5,725 nt of DNA from CAYUYH01 sp964449175 (lineage in GTDB: Bacteria; Planctomycetota; Phycisphaerae; SM23-33). The DNA lies in assembly GCA_964449175.1 (NCBI GenBank), contig CAYUYH010000175.1:1-5725 (forward strand), written 5' to 3'. Below, in pieces: positions 1 through 5,239 of this stretch. The notes under the pieces were generated by a model. That model did no database searches. It had not been told where the DNA came from and was given only the letters and a program-made list of their open reading frames with translations. The position numbers and the translations under genes are program-made. Positions within the stretch are counted from its first letter, which is position 1; every line of letters begins with the position of its first letter.

Positions 1-166
1 CAACAATGCAGACATCCTCCAAGAGGTCGGGGGGTTCGCTGACAAGGGGGTGGTACCCCTGGCTGCGCCAAGATCCCTGCCCAATCGACACCCACGGGGG
101 GACAAAACACATCGCGACGATTGCTGATACACCCAACCAAAGGGCGATGACCTGCTGCTTAGTCAC
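1..166 (-). CDS. Small membrane protein, partial (C-terminal part beyond the left edge)
   Basis: An open frame of 55 codons without a stop runs from a GTG at 166-164 off the left edge. It reads TKQQVIALWLGVSAIVAMCF followed by VPPW: two basic or polar residues, one hydrophobic helix (about residues 6-22) and a Pro-Pro-Trp just after the membrane segment. From memory this opening (charged start, hydrophobic helix, PPW) resembles short bacterial inner-membrane proteins of about 80-110 residues with a second helix near the C-terminus; that helix would lie outside the window. The GTG is chosen because a strong GGGGAGAGG ribosome binding site lies 5 bases before it and no ATG fits. The codons are less GC-biased than in the right-hand genes (GTA, TCA, GCA, TGT, TTT occur). 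It lies downstream of the 312-residue membrane protein, separated by 461 bases of hairpin-rich DNA, so shared transcription is uncertain. Function unknown. Confidence 0.72.
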   Translation of the reverse strand, partial: MTKQQVIALWLGVSAIVAMCFVPPWVSIGQGSWRSQGYHPLVSEPPDLLEDVCIV

Positions 167-171
167 GTGAA

Positions 172-180
172 CCTCTCCCC
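172..180 (-). promoter_or_regulatory. Ribosome binding site deciding a GTG start
   Basis: On the minus strand GGGGAGAGG sits 5 bases before the GTG at 166-164 (8 bases counting from its GGAG core). It is the only good Shine-Dalgarno match near the beginning of this frame and is the main reason to accept the GTG start. Confidence 0.7.
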
Positions 181-280
181 AAGTGACGCCAAGAAGATAC
201 CCTGGCGACGGCGGGGACGCAATACCGTGGGTCCACACGTGTCCCAGTGGGTATGGAACCCGGACGGCCGCCGGTACGGA

Positions 281-293
281 GGCCCGGAGGGCC
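281..293. repeat. Short hairpin (5-pair stem)
   Basis: GGCCC, loop GGA, GGGCC. It has the same geometry (5 pairs, 3-base loop) as the GCCCC/GGGGC hairpins further along and is the leftmost member of the hairpin cluster. Confidence 0.45.
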
Positions 294-305
294 GGAAGAG
301 GGTAC

Positions 306-325
306 CCGGGGGCGTCAGCCCCCGG
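306..325. repeat. 8-pair GC hairpin A
   Basis: Arms CCGGGGGC (306-313) and GCCCCCGG (318-325) pair perfectly around the loop GTCA. The stem differs from hairpin B (443-462) by a single swapped G-C pair, with both strands of the stem changed together. Confidence 0.6.
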
Positions 326-348
326 TTGTGGGTGCCCCCATCTTGTCA

Positions 349-363
349 AGCCCCGAGGGGGCG
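349..363 (-). repeat. Inverted copy of the GCCCC/GGGGC core
   Basis: Read on the minus strand this is CGCCCCCTCGGGGCT, which matches 14 of 15 bases of the core of the direct repeat at 474-488. The stem GCCCC/GGGGC (350-354 with 358-362) encloses a 3-base loop. Confidence 0.5.
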
Positions 364-392
364 GCAGAGTGCTGGGCCACGGGGCTGCGGCA

Positions 393-417
393 TGCCTTCT
401 GTCGCCCCTTCAGGGCT
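393..417. repeat. 25-base repeat element, copy 1
   Basis: Matches copy 2 (464-488) at 20 of 25 positions by hand count. It contains CTTCTGTCGCCCCTTCAGGG, which folds as GCCC/GGGC around CTTCA. Confidence 0.55.
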
Positions 418-437
418 CTGCGCCTTCTTGTACGGAC

Positions 438-488
438 GTTGACCGGCGGCTCACGCCGCCGGGTATCTTCTCCCGCCCCTTCGGGGCT
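438..488. repeat. Two-hairpin repeat unit, copy 1 (contains 25-base element copy 2)
   Basis: The layout is GTTGAC (438-443), an 8-pair hairpin with arms CCGGCGGC (443-450) and GCCGCCGG (455-462) around TCAC, the linker TATCTTC (464-470), then the short hairpin GCCCC-TTC-GGGGC (475-487). The same order and the same spacing recur at 549-599 without any gap. The last 25 positions of the two units agree at 21 sites, and the first six are identical. Confidence 0.6.
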
Positions 489-548
489 GTGCGAGGTAGT
501 GACGTCCGGAGGTACTGGCCCTTGCGAGGGCAGCAGGGTCCTGCGTGG

Positions 549-599
549 GTTGACGGAGCTTGCTGAAGTCCAGCTATCTTCCATCGCCCGTTCGGGGCT
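549..599. repeat. Two-hairpin repeat unit, copy 2 (contains 25-base element copy 3)
   Basis: GTTGAC (549-554), a hairpin GGAGCTT/AAGTCC with one bulged G (555-571), TATCTTC (575-581), then GCCC/GGGC around the TTC core (586-598). The first hairpin has a different sequence from copy 1 but stands in the same place, so the fold is kept while the primary sequence changed. An alternative pairing, CGCCCG (585-590) with CGGGCG (600-605), competes with the second hairpin. Confidence 0.55.
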
Positions 600-627
600 C
601 GGGCGCCCGGTGTAGTGAATCGGACTG

Positions 628-1566
628 CTAGCTGAGTGTCTCGCCCTTGATTTCGAAGCCGGGCACGGCCTTGACGAACTCTGGCGTGATCTCCGTCTTG
701 CTCAGGTCGGTGGTCGTGGTCGAGTTGCCCTTCTGCACGACGCGGCTGGCCTTGAGATAGCCCTTGCCGCACTGCTTGCACCAGACGCCTTCCACCTGGA
801 TCTTGAGAGGGAGCTTCTTTCCGGCGGCCTTGCCGGGGGGTGACAGTTCCGCCAGGCGTCGGGTGAACTCCTGGTGCTTGCCCGCCTTGGCCAGGTCTTG
901 CAGAGACTCGAGTTCCTTCATCGCCTTGCTCCAGGCGTCCTCCTGGACGGCCTGCCTATCAGCCTTGGGGACGCCCTTGACCGACGCAGCCGCCGGGATC
1001 GCGACAAGCGTGCGCTTCTTCATGTAGAGCTGGCAGGCGTCGCAGTATGGCGCCGCCGCGGCGATTATCGCCCACACCAGCCCGCCGAAGGCGAACCCGG
1101 CGACCTCAAGGGCCCTCAGTCCGTAGCCCCACGCGCCCAGCGGCTCGCCCGGCTCATCGCCCGACGAGCTGCCCTTCCAGTAGTAGGAGCGCGTCACGTG
1201 GTCGAAGTACTCCACAAAGCCCACCGGCGTGCCGTCCTCGTAGGTCGGGTCCGCCGCCCGATAGTCGAGGTACTCGGCGACTGCATAGCAGGCTACTTGC
1301 AGGACGACGATTACCACGCAGACCGCGGCGGCGACCCTTATTCCCTTGCGGAAGATCGCGATGCCATATCCGCTGCCGGCGGCAAGCCCCGCCAGGATCG
1401 CTCCGATGGGGAATACCCCGGCGACATAGAAGCCCATGATGAGGATGTCCGCCTGGCCGACCAGATGAACGATGCCGAGCGTGATGGCAGACGTGGCCAA
1501 ACCGGCCAGGATGACCGTGAGTCCCATCGACTTCTTCGTCGTCCACCATGCGTTCTCAGTGTCCAT
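628..1566 (-). CDS. Four-helix membrane protein with two CXXC pairs, unknown function
   Basis: This 312-residue protein starts at ATG 1566-1564, preceded at 10 bases by GGGAG. An in-frame TTG at 1704 would add 46 unconvincing residues and is rejected. The sequence shows hydrophobic segments at about residues 14-36, 41-72 (long, Gly-rich, perhaps one helix with a re-entrant part), 76-98 and 150-172. A roughly 50-residue polar stretch, rich in Tyr and acidic residues, separates the third from the fourth. After the last helix come a CXXC pair at 175-178 (YCDAC), a charged, probably helical stretch at about 200-242, and a second CXXC pair at 263-266 (WCKQCGKGY). The two pairs could form a split zinc ribbon on the cytoplasmic side; this is inference. 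I do not recognise the family. Similar architectures, membrane helices followed by a Cys-pair tail, occur among uncharacterised planctomycete proteins. It is the first gene downstream of the tRNA, and the hairpin cluster follows its stop codon. Confidence 0.8.
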   Translation of the reverse strand: MDTENAWWTTKKSMGLTVILAGLATSAITLGIVHLVGQADILIMGFYVAGVFPIGAILAGLAAGSGYGIAIFRKGIRVAAAVCVVIVVLQVACYAVAEYLDYRAADPTYEDGTPVGFVEYFDHVTRSYYWKGSSSGDEPGEPLGAWGYGLRALEVAGFAFGGLVWAIIAAAAPYCDACQLYMKKRTLVAIPAAASVKGVPKADRQAVQEDAWSKAMKELESLQDLAKAGKHQEFTRRLAELSPPGKAAGKKLPLKIQVEGVWCKQCGKGYLKASRVVQKGNSTTTTDLSKTEITPEFVKAVPGFEIKGETLS

Positions 1567-1574
1567 AGACGGTT

Positions 1575-1581
1575 CTCTCCC
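1575..1581 (-). promoter_or_regulatory. Ribosome binding site deciding the ATG at 1566
   Basis: On the minus strand GGGAGAG ends 8 bases before the ATG at 1566-1564. No comparable site precedes the in-frame TTG at 1704, so the shorter 312-residue product is preferred. Confidence 0.6.
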
Positions 1582-1640
1582 ACCTACAGAGGCTGCACGT
1601 GCCTTGAAGAACGGGCCCATGCGAAGGCGGATAAGTGCGA

Positions 1641-1695
1641 GAGGGCTCGAACCCTCCTGCGCCGAAGCTACGGAGGATCGGAAACCCTCTTCTGG
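1641..1695 (-). repeat. T-arm-like hairpin plus imperfect direct repeat
   Basis: On the minus strand GAGGG-TTCGAG-CCCTC (1656-1641) looks like a tRNA T-arm, but its loop has 6 rather than 7 bases. Just upstream on the same strand, CCTCC (1676-1672) and GGAGG (1657-1653) can pair around a stretch containing GTAGCTTCGGCG. A related sequence lies at 1675-1695: the plus-strand blocks GGCTCGAACCCTCCT and GGATCGGAAACCCTCTT align with small gaps. No acceptor-stem partner for the 3' side is found upstream, so this is not a whole tRNA. It may be a tRNA remnant or a dispersed repeat next to the tRNA gene. Confidence 0.35.
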
Positions 1696-1717
1696 TACGG
1701 GCAACAGGTCCGCCGTA

Positions 1718-1733
1718 GGTCGCCGCGGCGACC
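1718..1733. repeat. 16-base palindrome downstream of the tRNA
   Basis: GGTCGCCG followed by CGGCGACC is a perfect palindrome beginning 9 bases past the 3' end of the tRNA. It could act as a 3' processing or weak termination hairpin, but no T-run follows on the minus strand. Twelve of its bases (GTCGCCGCGGCG, 1719-1730) recur at 1821-1832 on the other side of the tRNA. Confidence 0.45.
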
Positions 1734-1742
1734 GGAGGCGAA

Positions 1743-1816
<74 letters not shown>

Positions 1817-1856
1817 GAACGTCGCCGCGGCGGCAGGCCGGCCGACGACGGCGCGC

Positions 1857-1886
1857 ATTGTAGCGGGGCGGTCGCGGCCGCGTCAA
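1857..1886 (-). promoter_or_regulatory. Sigma70-type promoter of the tRNA-Arg gene
   Basis: On the minus strand TTGACG (1886-1881) and TACAAT (1862-1857) are separated by 18 bases. Each box matches five of six consensus bases. Transcription would begin near 1850, giving a leader of roughly 34 bases before the mature 5' end at 1816, a normal length for removal by RNase P. Confidence 0.75.
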
Positions 1887-1900
1887 GACGCCTGCGGAGA

Positions 1901-1913
1901 CCCCGCGGCGGGG
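1901..1913 (-). other. GC hairpin between the large gene and the tRNA promoter
   Basis: CCCCG-CGG-CGGGG forms a short stem located 37-49 bases beyond the stop codon of the 1055-residue gene and upstream of the tRNA promoter. There is no T-run on the minus strand, so it is at best a weak or Rho-assisted 3' end for that gene. Confidence 0.3.
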
Positions 1914-1937
1914 GCGCCATTGAGCATCGTGATGAAT

Positions 1938-1964
1938 ACCCGGCGGGTCTCACCGGGTCTTTTT
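1938..1964 (+). terminator. Terminator-like hairpin facing against the genes
   Basis: ACCCGG (1938-1943) pairs with CCGGGT (1953-1958) around a 9-base loop, and on the plus strand C and five T (1960-1964) follow. This is the shape of an intrinsic terminator for plus-strand transcription, though no plus-strand gene exists here. The T-run is the complement of the Lys-Lys codons ending the large gene, so it may be fortuitous; it could also block antisense reading into that gene. Confidence 0.3.
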
Positions 1965-4900
1965 GGTCAGCCAGACCGCGCGCAGGCCGCGGCCGGGCGG
2001 TGTGAGCGTGACCTTGCCGCCGCCGTTGACGGGCTTGCCTGCGACCATTCCGCCGCTGTCCGTGTCGATCCAGTTGACGGCGAACTCACCGGCCGCGGCG
2101 CTCAGGTCGAGCGTGACGTTTCCGCCGGCGGTGTAGACCAGGTAGTTGCTGCCCGGCTGGGCCAGGCACCACTGCCGCTCGGCGTCGGCGAGGAGGTTCG
2201 CGGGGGCCATCTTGGGAATCGCGGCCAGCAGCGCCGAATCGGTGAGGTTGCGGACGTCGGGGATCGACCCGCCGCCGATGAGCACCGCCCACGCGGCGTT
2301 GCCGCCCTCGGCGGAGTAGATCACCGCCTTGTCGGGGAACTTCGTGCGATACTCGCGGACGGCCCGGACCACCTGCTCGAAACTGCTGGGGCGCGGCTTC
2401 ATCTGGCGGGCATGCTGACGCGGGGCCATGTTCTTCCCGCCGGGCGGGGCGTAGGCGCTGCCGTCGGCCTGGTAGTGCCAGTAGCGGATGTCGATCATGT
2501 CCACGATCTTCGCGCGGGCCGGGTCGGCAAGTATCGCGTCCTGCACGTCCTTGGTGCAGCTCAGGGCGACCATCGCGTCGTTGCCGGTCTCCCTCTGCCA
2601 CTCGGCGATGGTGTCCAGCCAGAACTCCACGAACTCCCTCGGCCCGGTGAACTCGGCGCTGGTGGACTGGATGACGTTGGTGTTGCCGACGAAGTTGTTG
2701 AGGCACTGGCGGATGTACGCCCGGTGCAGTGCCCGGCGGACCGGGTGCGTGGTGTCGTAGAACAGGTGCGCCTGGTAGATCCTCTTGTCGCCGGCGAAGG
2801 GAGGCGGCTCGGGGAAGCCGGTGTCGTTGATGTTGTTGGCCGACCGCCACGGGCAGTCCGCCCAGTGCGCCCCGGCCTCGATTATGTTGTGCTGGAAGTA
2901 GTTCTGGTGCAGCAGGACCAGGCCCTTGCGGTCGGCCAGGTCGGCGAACCGCCTTAGCCGCAGCCAGTACCACGGGGCGTAGCGCGTCAGGTCATACTTG
3001 CTCAGCCCGTCCCAGGCGGTTCCCTGTCCGCTGCGGGCGAAAGGCTGCTCGTAGAATGGCGGCCAGACGTTTCCATCGGCCCGGCGGACGCGCAGGTGGT
3101 CGTCGCGCCGGCGGTCGTACCACAGGCCGTAGTGATAGTCCCTGACCACGCGCCGGCTGGCCTGCATCTGGTCGGTGACCTGGTCGAGGTCGTCGGTGTA
3201 GCCCACGCCGACGCGCCCGGGGACGAACCGCGTGAGGCAGTCACGGAACCTGGCCGCCACCGGCGGAGCGATGCTGCCTCGCCACCAGACGCCGCCCGTC
3301 CGCCCGCCGGTCAGCAGCTTGTCGCCGCAGACCAGCCAGCCGTTGCGGAGCGCCAGCCTGTTGTCCTCGGCCGCGGGCGGTGCAGCGGGGCAAGGGGGCA
3401 GCTCATCGACGGACTTGGCGCCCTTCGCGTCGGTCGGAATAGGCCGGCGTTGCTGCGCCCGTTCAATGAGCGTCAGCACCGTCTCAGCCGGCACGCTGGA
3501 GAGGGCGACCGCCTCGGCCGCCTGCTCGATTGTCGGGCTCGATCCGCCTCGCGGGTAGCGAGGCGCGTCCCCGACTCGGCTGGCCGCCTCTCTGCCCAAC
3601 CTGTCGGCGAGCTGGCCCTGATAGAGGCTCTGCGGGTTGACAAAGCCGTCGTTCGCTCGCCAGATCGCGTTGCCGACGCGGTCCGCCCAGCAGCCGAAGC
3701 CCCAGTTCGTCGCGGTCGGCGGGCTGACGCAGTGCATCCGCGCGGCCGCGCACTGCCACAGCACGCAGTTGGCCGCGGAGAAGCCCGCGCTGTCGCCGTA
3801 GAACCGCCTGTAGTTGAGGTCCAGCCCGCCGCCGTCGATCTTCACGTTGTCGTACAGCACGCCGCAGGCCCAGTCCTCGACGGGGCCGCTGTCGGCAAGC
3901 GACTCGACGCTCTGGCAATAGACGAAGGCGTTCGGCCCGGCGGCGCAATAGCCGACTGAAAAATCGTGTCGGCCGTGCTCGCTCCAGCACCGCAGGAACA
4001 GCGTCATCTGCCCCATCGTGAAGAACGTGTGCCGCCTGTACCCGCCGTCCTCGCTGACCGGCTCCAGCGAGATGCAGTCGGCGACGGTCACGTGCTTGCA
4101 GGTCTCCCAGACGGCGACGGCCGAGCCGGCGAAACCCGTGAACGTCACCTGCCGCACCCATGCGTTGGCGGCGTTGTCCATCGTCACGCCGCACCAACTG
4201 TGTGCCTCGTCCTTGGGGAGGTCTTTGTCGGTGGCCGAGACCAGGCGAATGTTCTCCACGCCGACCTGGTTGATGCGGCCCGGCCAGCGGTACGGGCGCA
4301 CCTCGGCGCCGCCGAACCGCGACTCGATGGCCATCGTGATCGGCGCGTCGATCGTGATGCGATTGCCGTCGATGGCCGTGATCACGCGGTCCCACGTGAT
4401 GTCGTGCAGCCCGGGCTTCCAGCGCGACATCCAGTCGCCCATCCAGCCGCCTTCCTTGGCGGTGCCCAGCGCCATCGACCACTCCTGAGTGGAGGGGCGG
4501 CGGATCATGATCTCGTTGCCGACCTTCAGGCCGGCGGTCCGGGCGAGGGTCAGCTCGGTCGCGCCGACGGGCACGTACTCGTCGGTGATCGCCGCGACGT
4601 TCGCCTTGCCGAACGGGTCCGTCCGGTCGTCGACGCCGACGATGCGGATCAGCGTGCGGCGGTCCTGGCCGGTGGCCACGAGGACCGTGCCGTCGTCGCC
4701 CATGCCGCTGCCGCGCAGCACCACGCCGCTGCCGCGGATGATCAGTTGGCCGGCTACTTCGTATCGCCCCTTGGCCAGCAACACAGCCCCGCGGACGCCG
4801 CTGCGGTCGCCGGGCAGTGAGGCGACGTAGTCGATGGCCGCCTGGATCCGCGCGCCGTCGTCGCCGTCGGCTGGCGGCACGACCACGACCACCGGCACGT

Positions 4901-5117
4901 CGGGGATGTCCGCATCGCCGCCCATGTAGCCGCAATGCGAGAAGTCCGGCACGCGGTTGCCTTGGGCGTCCGGCTCGTACACAAGCGAGCCGTCGCGGGC
5001 CTGCGTGACGGGCTCCGGCGGGCGGGGGCGGTCCCCTCCGCGCTGAGCCAGGGATAGTTGCGTCGCCGCGGCAACCACGAGCACCACGGCCGCGAGCCAA
5101 TGGGGTGAGTAGGTCAT
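1950..5117 (-). CDS. Secreted beta-helix (pectate-lyase superfamily) protein with DUF6298-like domain and C-terminal beta-sandwich
   Basis: This 1055-residue protein starts at ATG 5117, with AGGAG 10 bases before it. Residues 1-24 form a signal peptide (hydrophobic core AAVVLVVAAA, likely cleaved after SLA-24), so it acts outside the cytoplasm. Residues 84-140 (DGDDGARIQAAIDYVASLP, then GAVLLAKGRYEV and GSGVVLRGSGMG) are the typical entry into a pectate-lyase-superfamily right-handed beta-helix, which runs to about 480. A Pro/Ala-rich linker (about 560-586) leads to a second domain at about 587-975 with RFVPGRVGVGYTDDLDQVTD, HYGLWYDRRRDDH, NGLVLL-type strands and LLHQNYFQHNIIEAGAHW. From memory this matches DUF6298. 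E822 (SAEFTGP) and E937 (YSAEGG) end predicted strands and are candidate catalytic acids (inference). Residues 982-1051 resemble the putative collagen-binding domain PF12904. Substrate is unknown; the neighbouring lyase suggests pectin or a related uronic-acid polymer. Confidence 0.9.
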   Translation of the reverse strand: MTYSPHWLAAVVLVVAAATQLSLAQRGGDRPRPPEPVTQARDGSLVYEPDAQGNRVPDFSHCGYMGGDADIPDVPVVVVVPPADGDDGARIQAAIDYVASLPGDRSGVRGAVLLAKGRYEVAGQLIIRGSGVVLRGSGMGDDGTVLVATGQDRRTLIRIVGVDDRTDPFGKANVAAITDEYVPVGATELTLARTAGLKVGNEIMIRRPSTQEWSMALGTAKEGGWMGDWMSRWKPGLHDITWDRVITAIDGNRITIDAPITMAIESRFGGAEVRPYRWPGRINQVGVENIRLVSATDKDLPKDEAHSWCGVTMDNAANAWVRQVTFTGFAGSAVAVWETCKHVTVADCISLEPVSEDGGYRRHTFFTMGQMTLFLRCWSEHGRHDFSVGYCAAGPNAFVYCQSVESLADSGPVEDWACGVLYDNVKIDGGGLDLNYRRFYGDSAGFSAANCVLWQCAAARMHCVSPPTATNWGFGCWADRVGNAIWRANDGFVNPQSLYQGQLADRLGREAASRVGDAPRYPRGGSSPTIEQAAEAVALSSVPAETVLTLIERAQQRRPIPTDAKGAKSVDELPPCPAAPPAAEDNRLALRNGWLVCGDKLLTGGRTGGVWWRGSIAPPVAARFRDCLTRFVPGRVGVGYTDDLDQVTDQMQASRRVVRDYHYGLWYDRRRDDHLRVRRADGNVWPPFYEQPFARSGQGTAWDGLSKYDLTRYAPWYWLRLRRFADLADRKGLVLLHQNYFQHNIIEAGAHWADCPWRSANNINDTGFPEPPPFAGDKRIYQAHLFYDTTHPVRRALHRAYIRQCLNNFVGNTNVIQSTSAEFTGPREFVEFWLDTIAEWQRETGNDAMVALSCTKDVQDAILADPARAKIVDMIDIRYWHYQADGSAYAPPGGKNMAPRQHARQMKPRPSSFEQVVRAVREYRTKFPDKAVIYSAEGGNAAWAVLIGGGSIPDVRNLTDSALLAAIPKMAPANLLADAERQWCLAQPGSNYLVYTAGGNVTLDLSAAAGEFAVNWIDTDSGGMVAGKPVNGGGKVTLTPPGRGLRAVWLTKKTR

Positions 5118-5127
5118 CGTTCGATCG

Positions 5128-5132
5128 CTCCT
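5128..5132 (-). promoter_or_regulatory. Ribosome binding site of the 1055-residue gene
   Basis: AGGAG on the minus strand lies 10 bases before ATG 5117 and is followed by a clear signal peptide, which fixes the start. Two Ser/Pro-containing codons precede the hydrophobic core and there is no better start further inside. Confidence 0.7.
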
Positions 5133-5170
5133 ATGAGAAGTCCTGGACGGAAGCGCAATATGGCCAAGCC

Positions 5171-5194
5171 GCCCGGGCGCCGCGGCGCCCGGGC
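5171..5194. repeat. Perfect 24-base GC palindrome between the two secreted-protein genes
   Basis: GCCCGGGCGCCG (5171-5182) is followed immediately by its exact reverse complement CGGCGCCCGGGC (5183-5194). In RNA it gives a stem of about 10 pairs with a 4-base loop. It lies 28 bases after the lyase stop codon and about 40 bases before the ribosome binding site of the next gene. No T-run follows. It may be an intercistronic stability or attenuation hairpin, or, as DNA, a dimeric protein site. Confidence 0.6.
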
Positions 5195-5210
5195 ACGTGC
5201 AACGGACCAG

Positions 5211-5239
5211 ATCATACCACTTCTAGCGCCCGGTGTGCA
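5211..5239 (-). promoter_or_regulatory. Possible promoter of the 1055-residue gene
   Basis: On the minus strand TGCACA (5239-5234) and TATGAT (5216-5211) stand 17 bases apart; they match four and five of the six sigma70 consensus bases. The upstream box overlaps the last codons of the lyase gene. Transcripts from here would carry a leader of about 85-90 bases containing the 24-base palindrome. The two genes could equally be co-transcribed from upstream of the window. Confidence 0.4.

Larger units (their letters stand above)
167..627. other. Non-coding, hairpin-dense intergenic region
   Basis: No convincing gene lies in these 461 bases. Overlapping open frames on both strands are rich in Arg, Gly and Pro, lack ribosome binding sites and overlap one another, as expected of GC-rich non-coding DNA. 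Between about 281 and 602 I can pick out eight short inverted repeats: 281-293, 306-325, 350-362, 404-416, 443-462, 475-487, 555-571 and 586-598. They alternate roughly between short stems of about 5 pairs and longer stems of 6-8 pairs. The part from 167 to 280 shows no clear repeat apart from AGAAGATACCC at 191-201, which also occurs inverted near 463-473. No hairpin has a clean T-run on either strand, so none is an ordinary intrinsic terminator. Confidence 0.7.

Noticed and set aside
344..349. Minus-strand TTGACA as a promoter for the left-edge gene
   Set aside because: No acceptable -10 box is found 16-18 bases downstream; the nearest sequence matches only two or three consensus bases.
281..602. 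CRISPR array
   Set aside because: Repeat copies are few (three at 25 bases), imperfect and unevenly spaced (71 and 111 bases), with no spacer-like unique segments of constant length.
183..615. Open frames on both strands within the left intergenic region
   Set aside because: They overlap one another in several frames, lack ribosome binding sites, and their composition only reflects the GC-rich hairpins.
1567..1704. N-terminal extension of the membrane protein to a TTG at 1704
   Set aside because: No ribosome binding site, and the added residues are translated from the tRNA-like debris; ATG 1566 has a good site.
1641..1720. A second complete tRNA on the minus strand
   Set aside because: The T-loop has 6 bases, and no matching 5' acceptor strand or anticodon arm can be drawn.
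1920..4820. Three long plus-strand open frames (1920-2957, 3096-3959, 3966-4820)
   Set aside because: All are opposite the well-supported 1055-residue gene, show low-complexity Val/Ala/Gly/Arg composition and match no domain; typical shadows in high-GC DNA.
3484..5100. 538-codon minus-strand frame overlapping the large gene
   Set aside because: Extremely Arg-rich with no signal peptide or domain; it is a shifted reading of the real frame.
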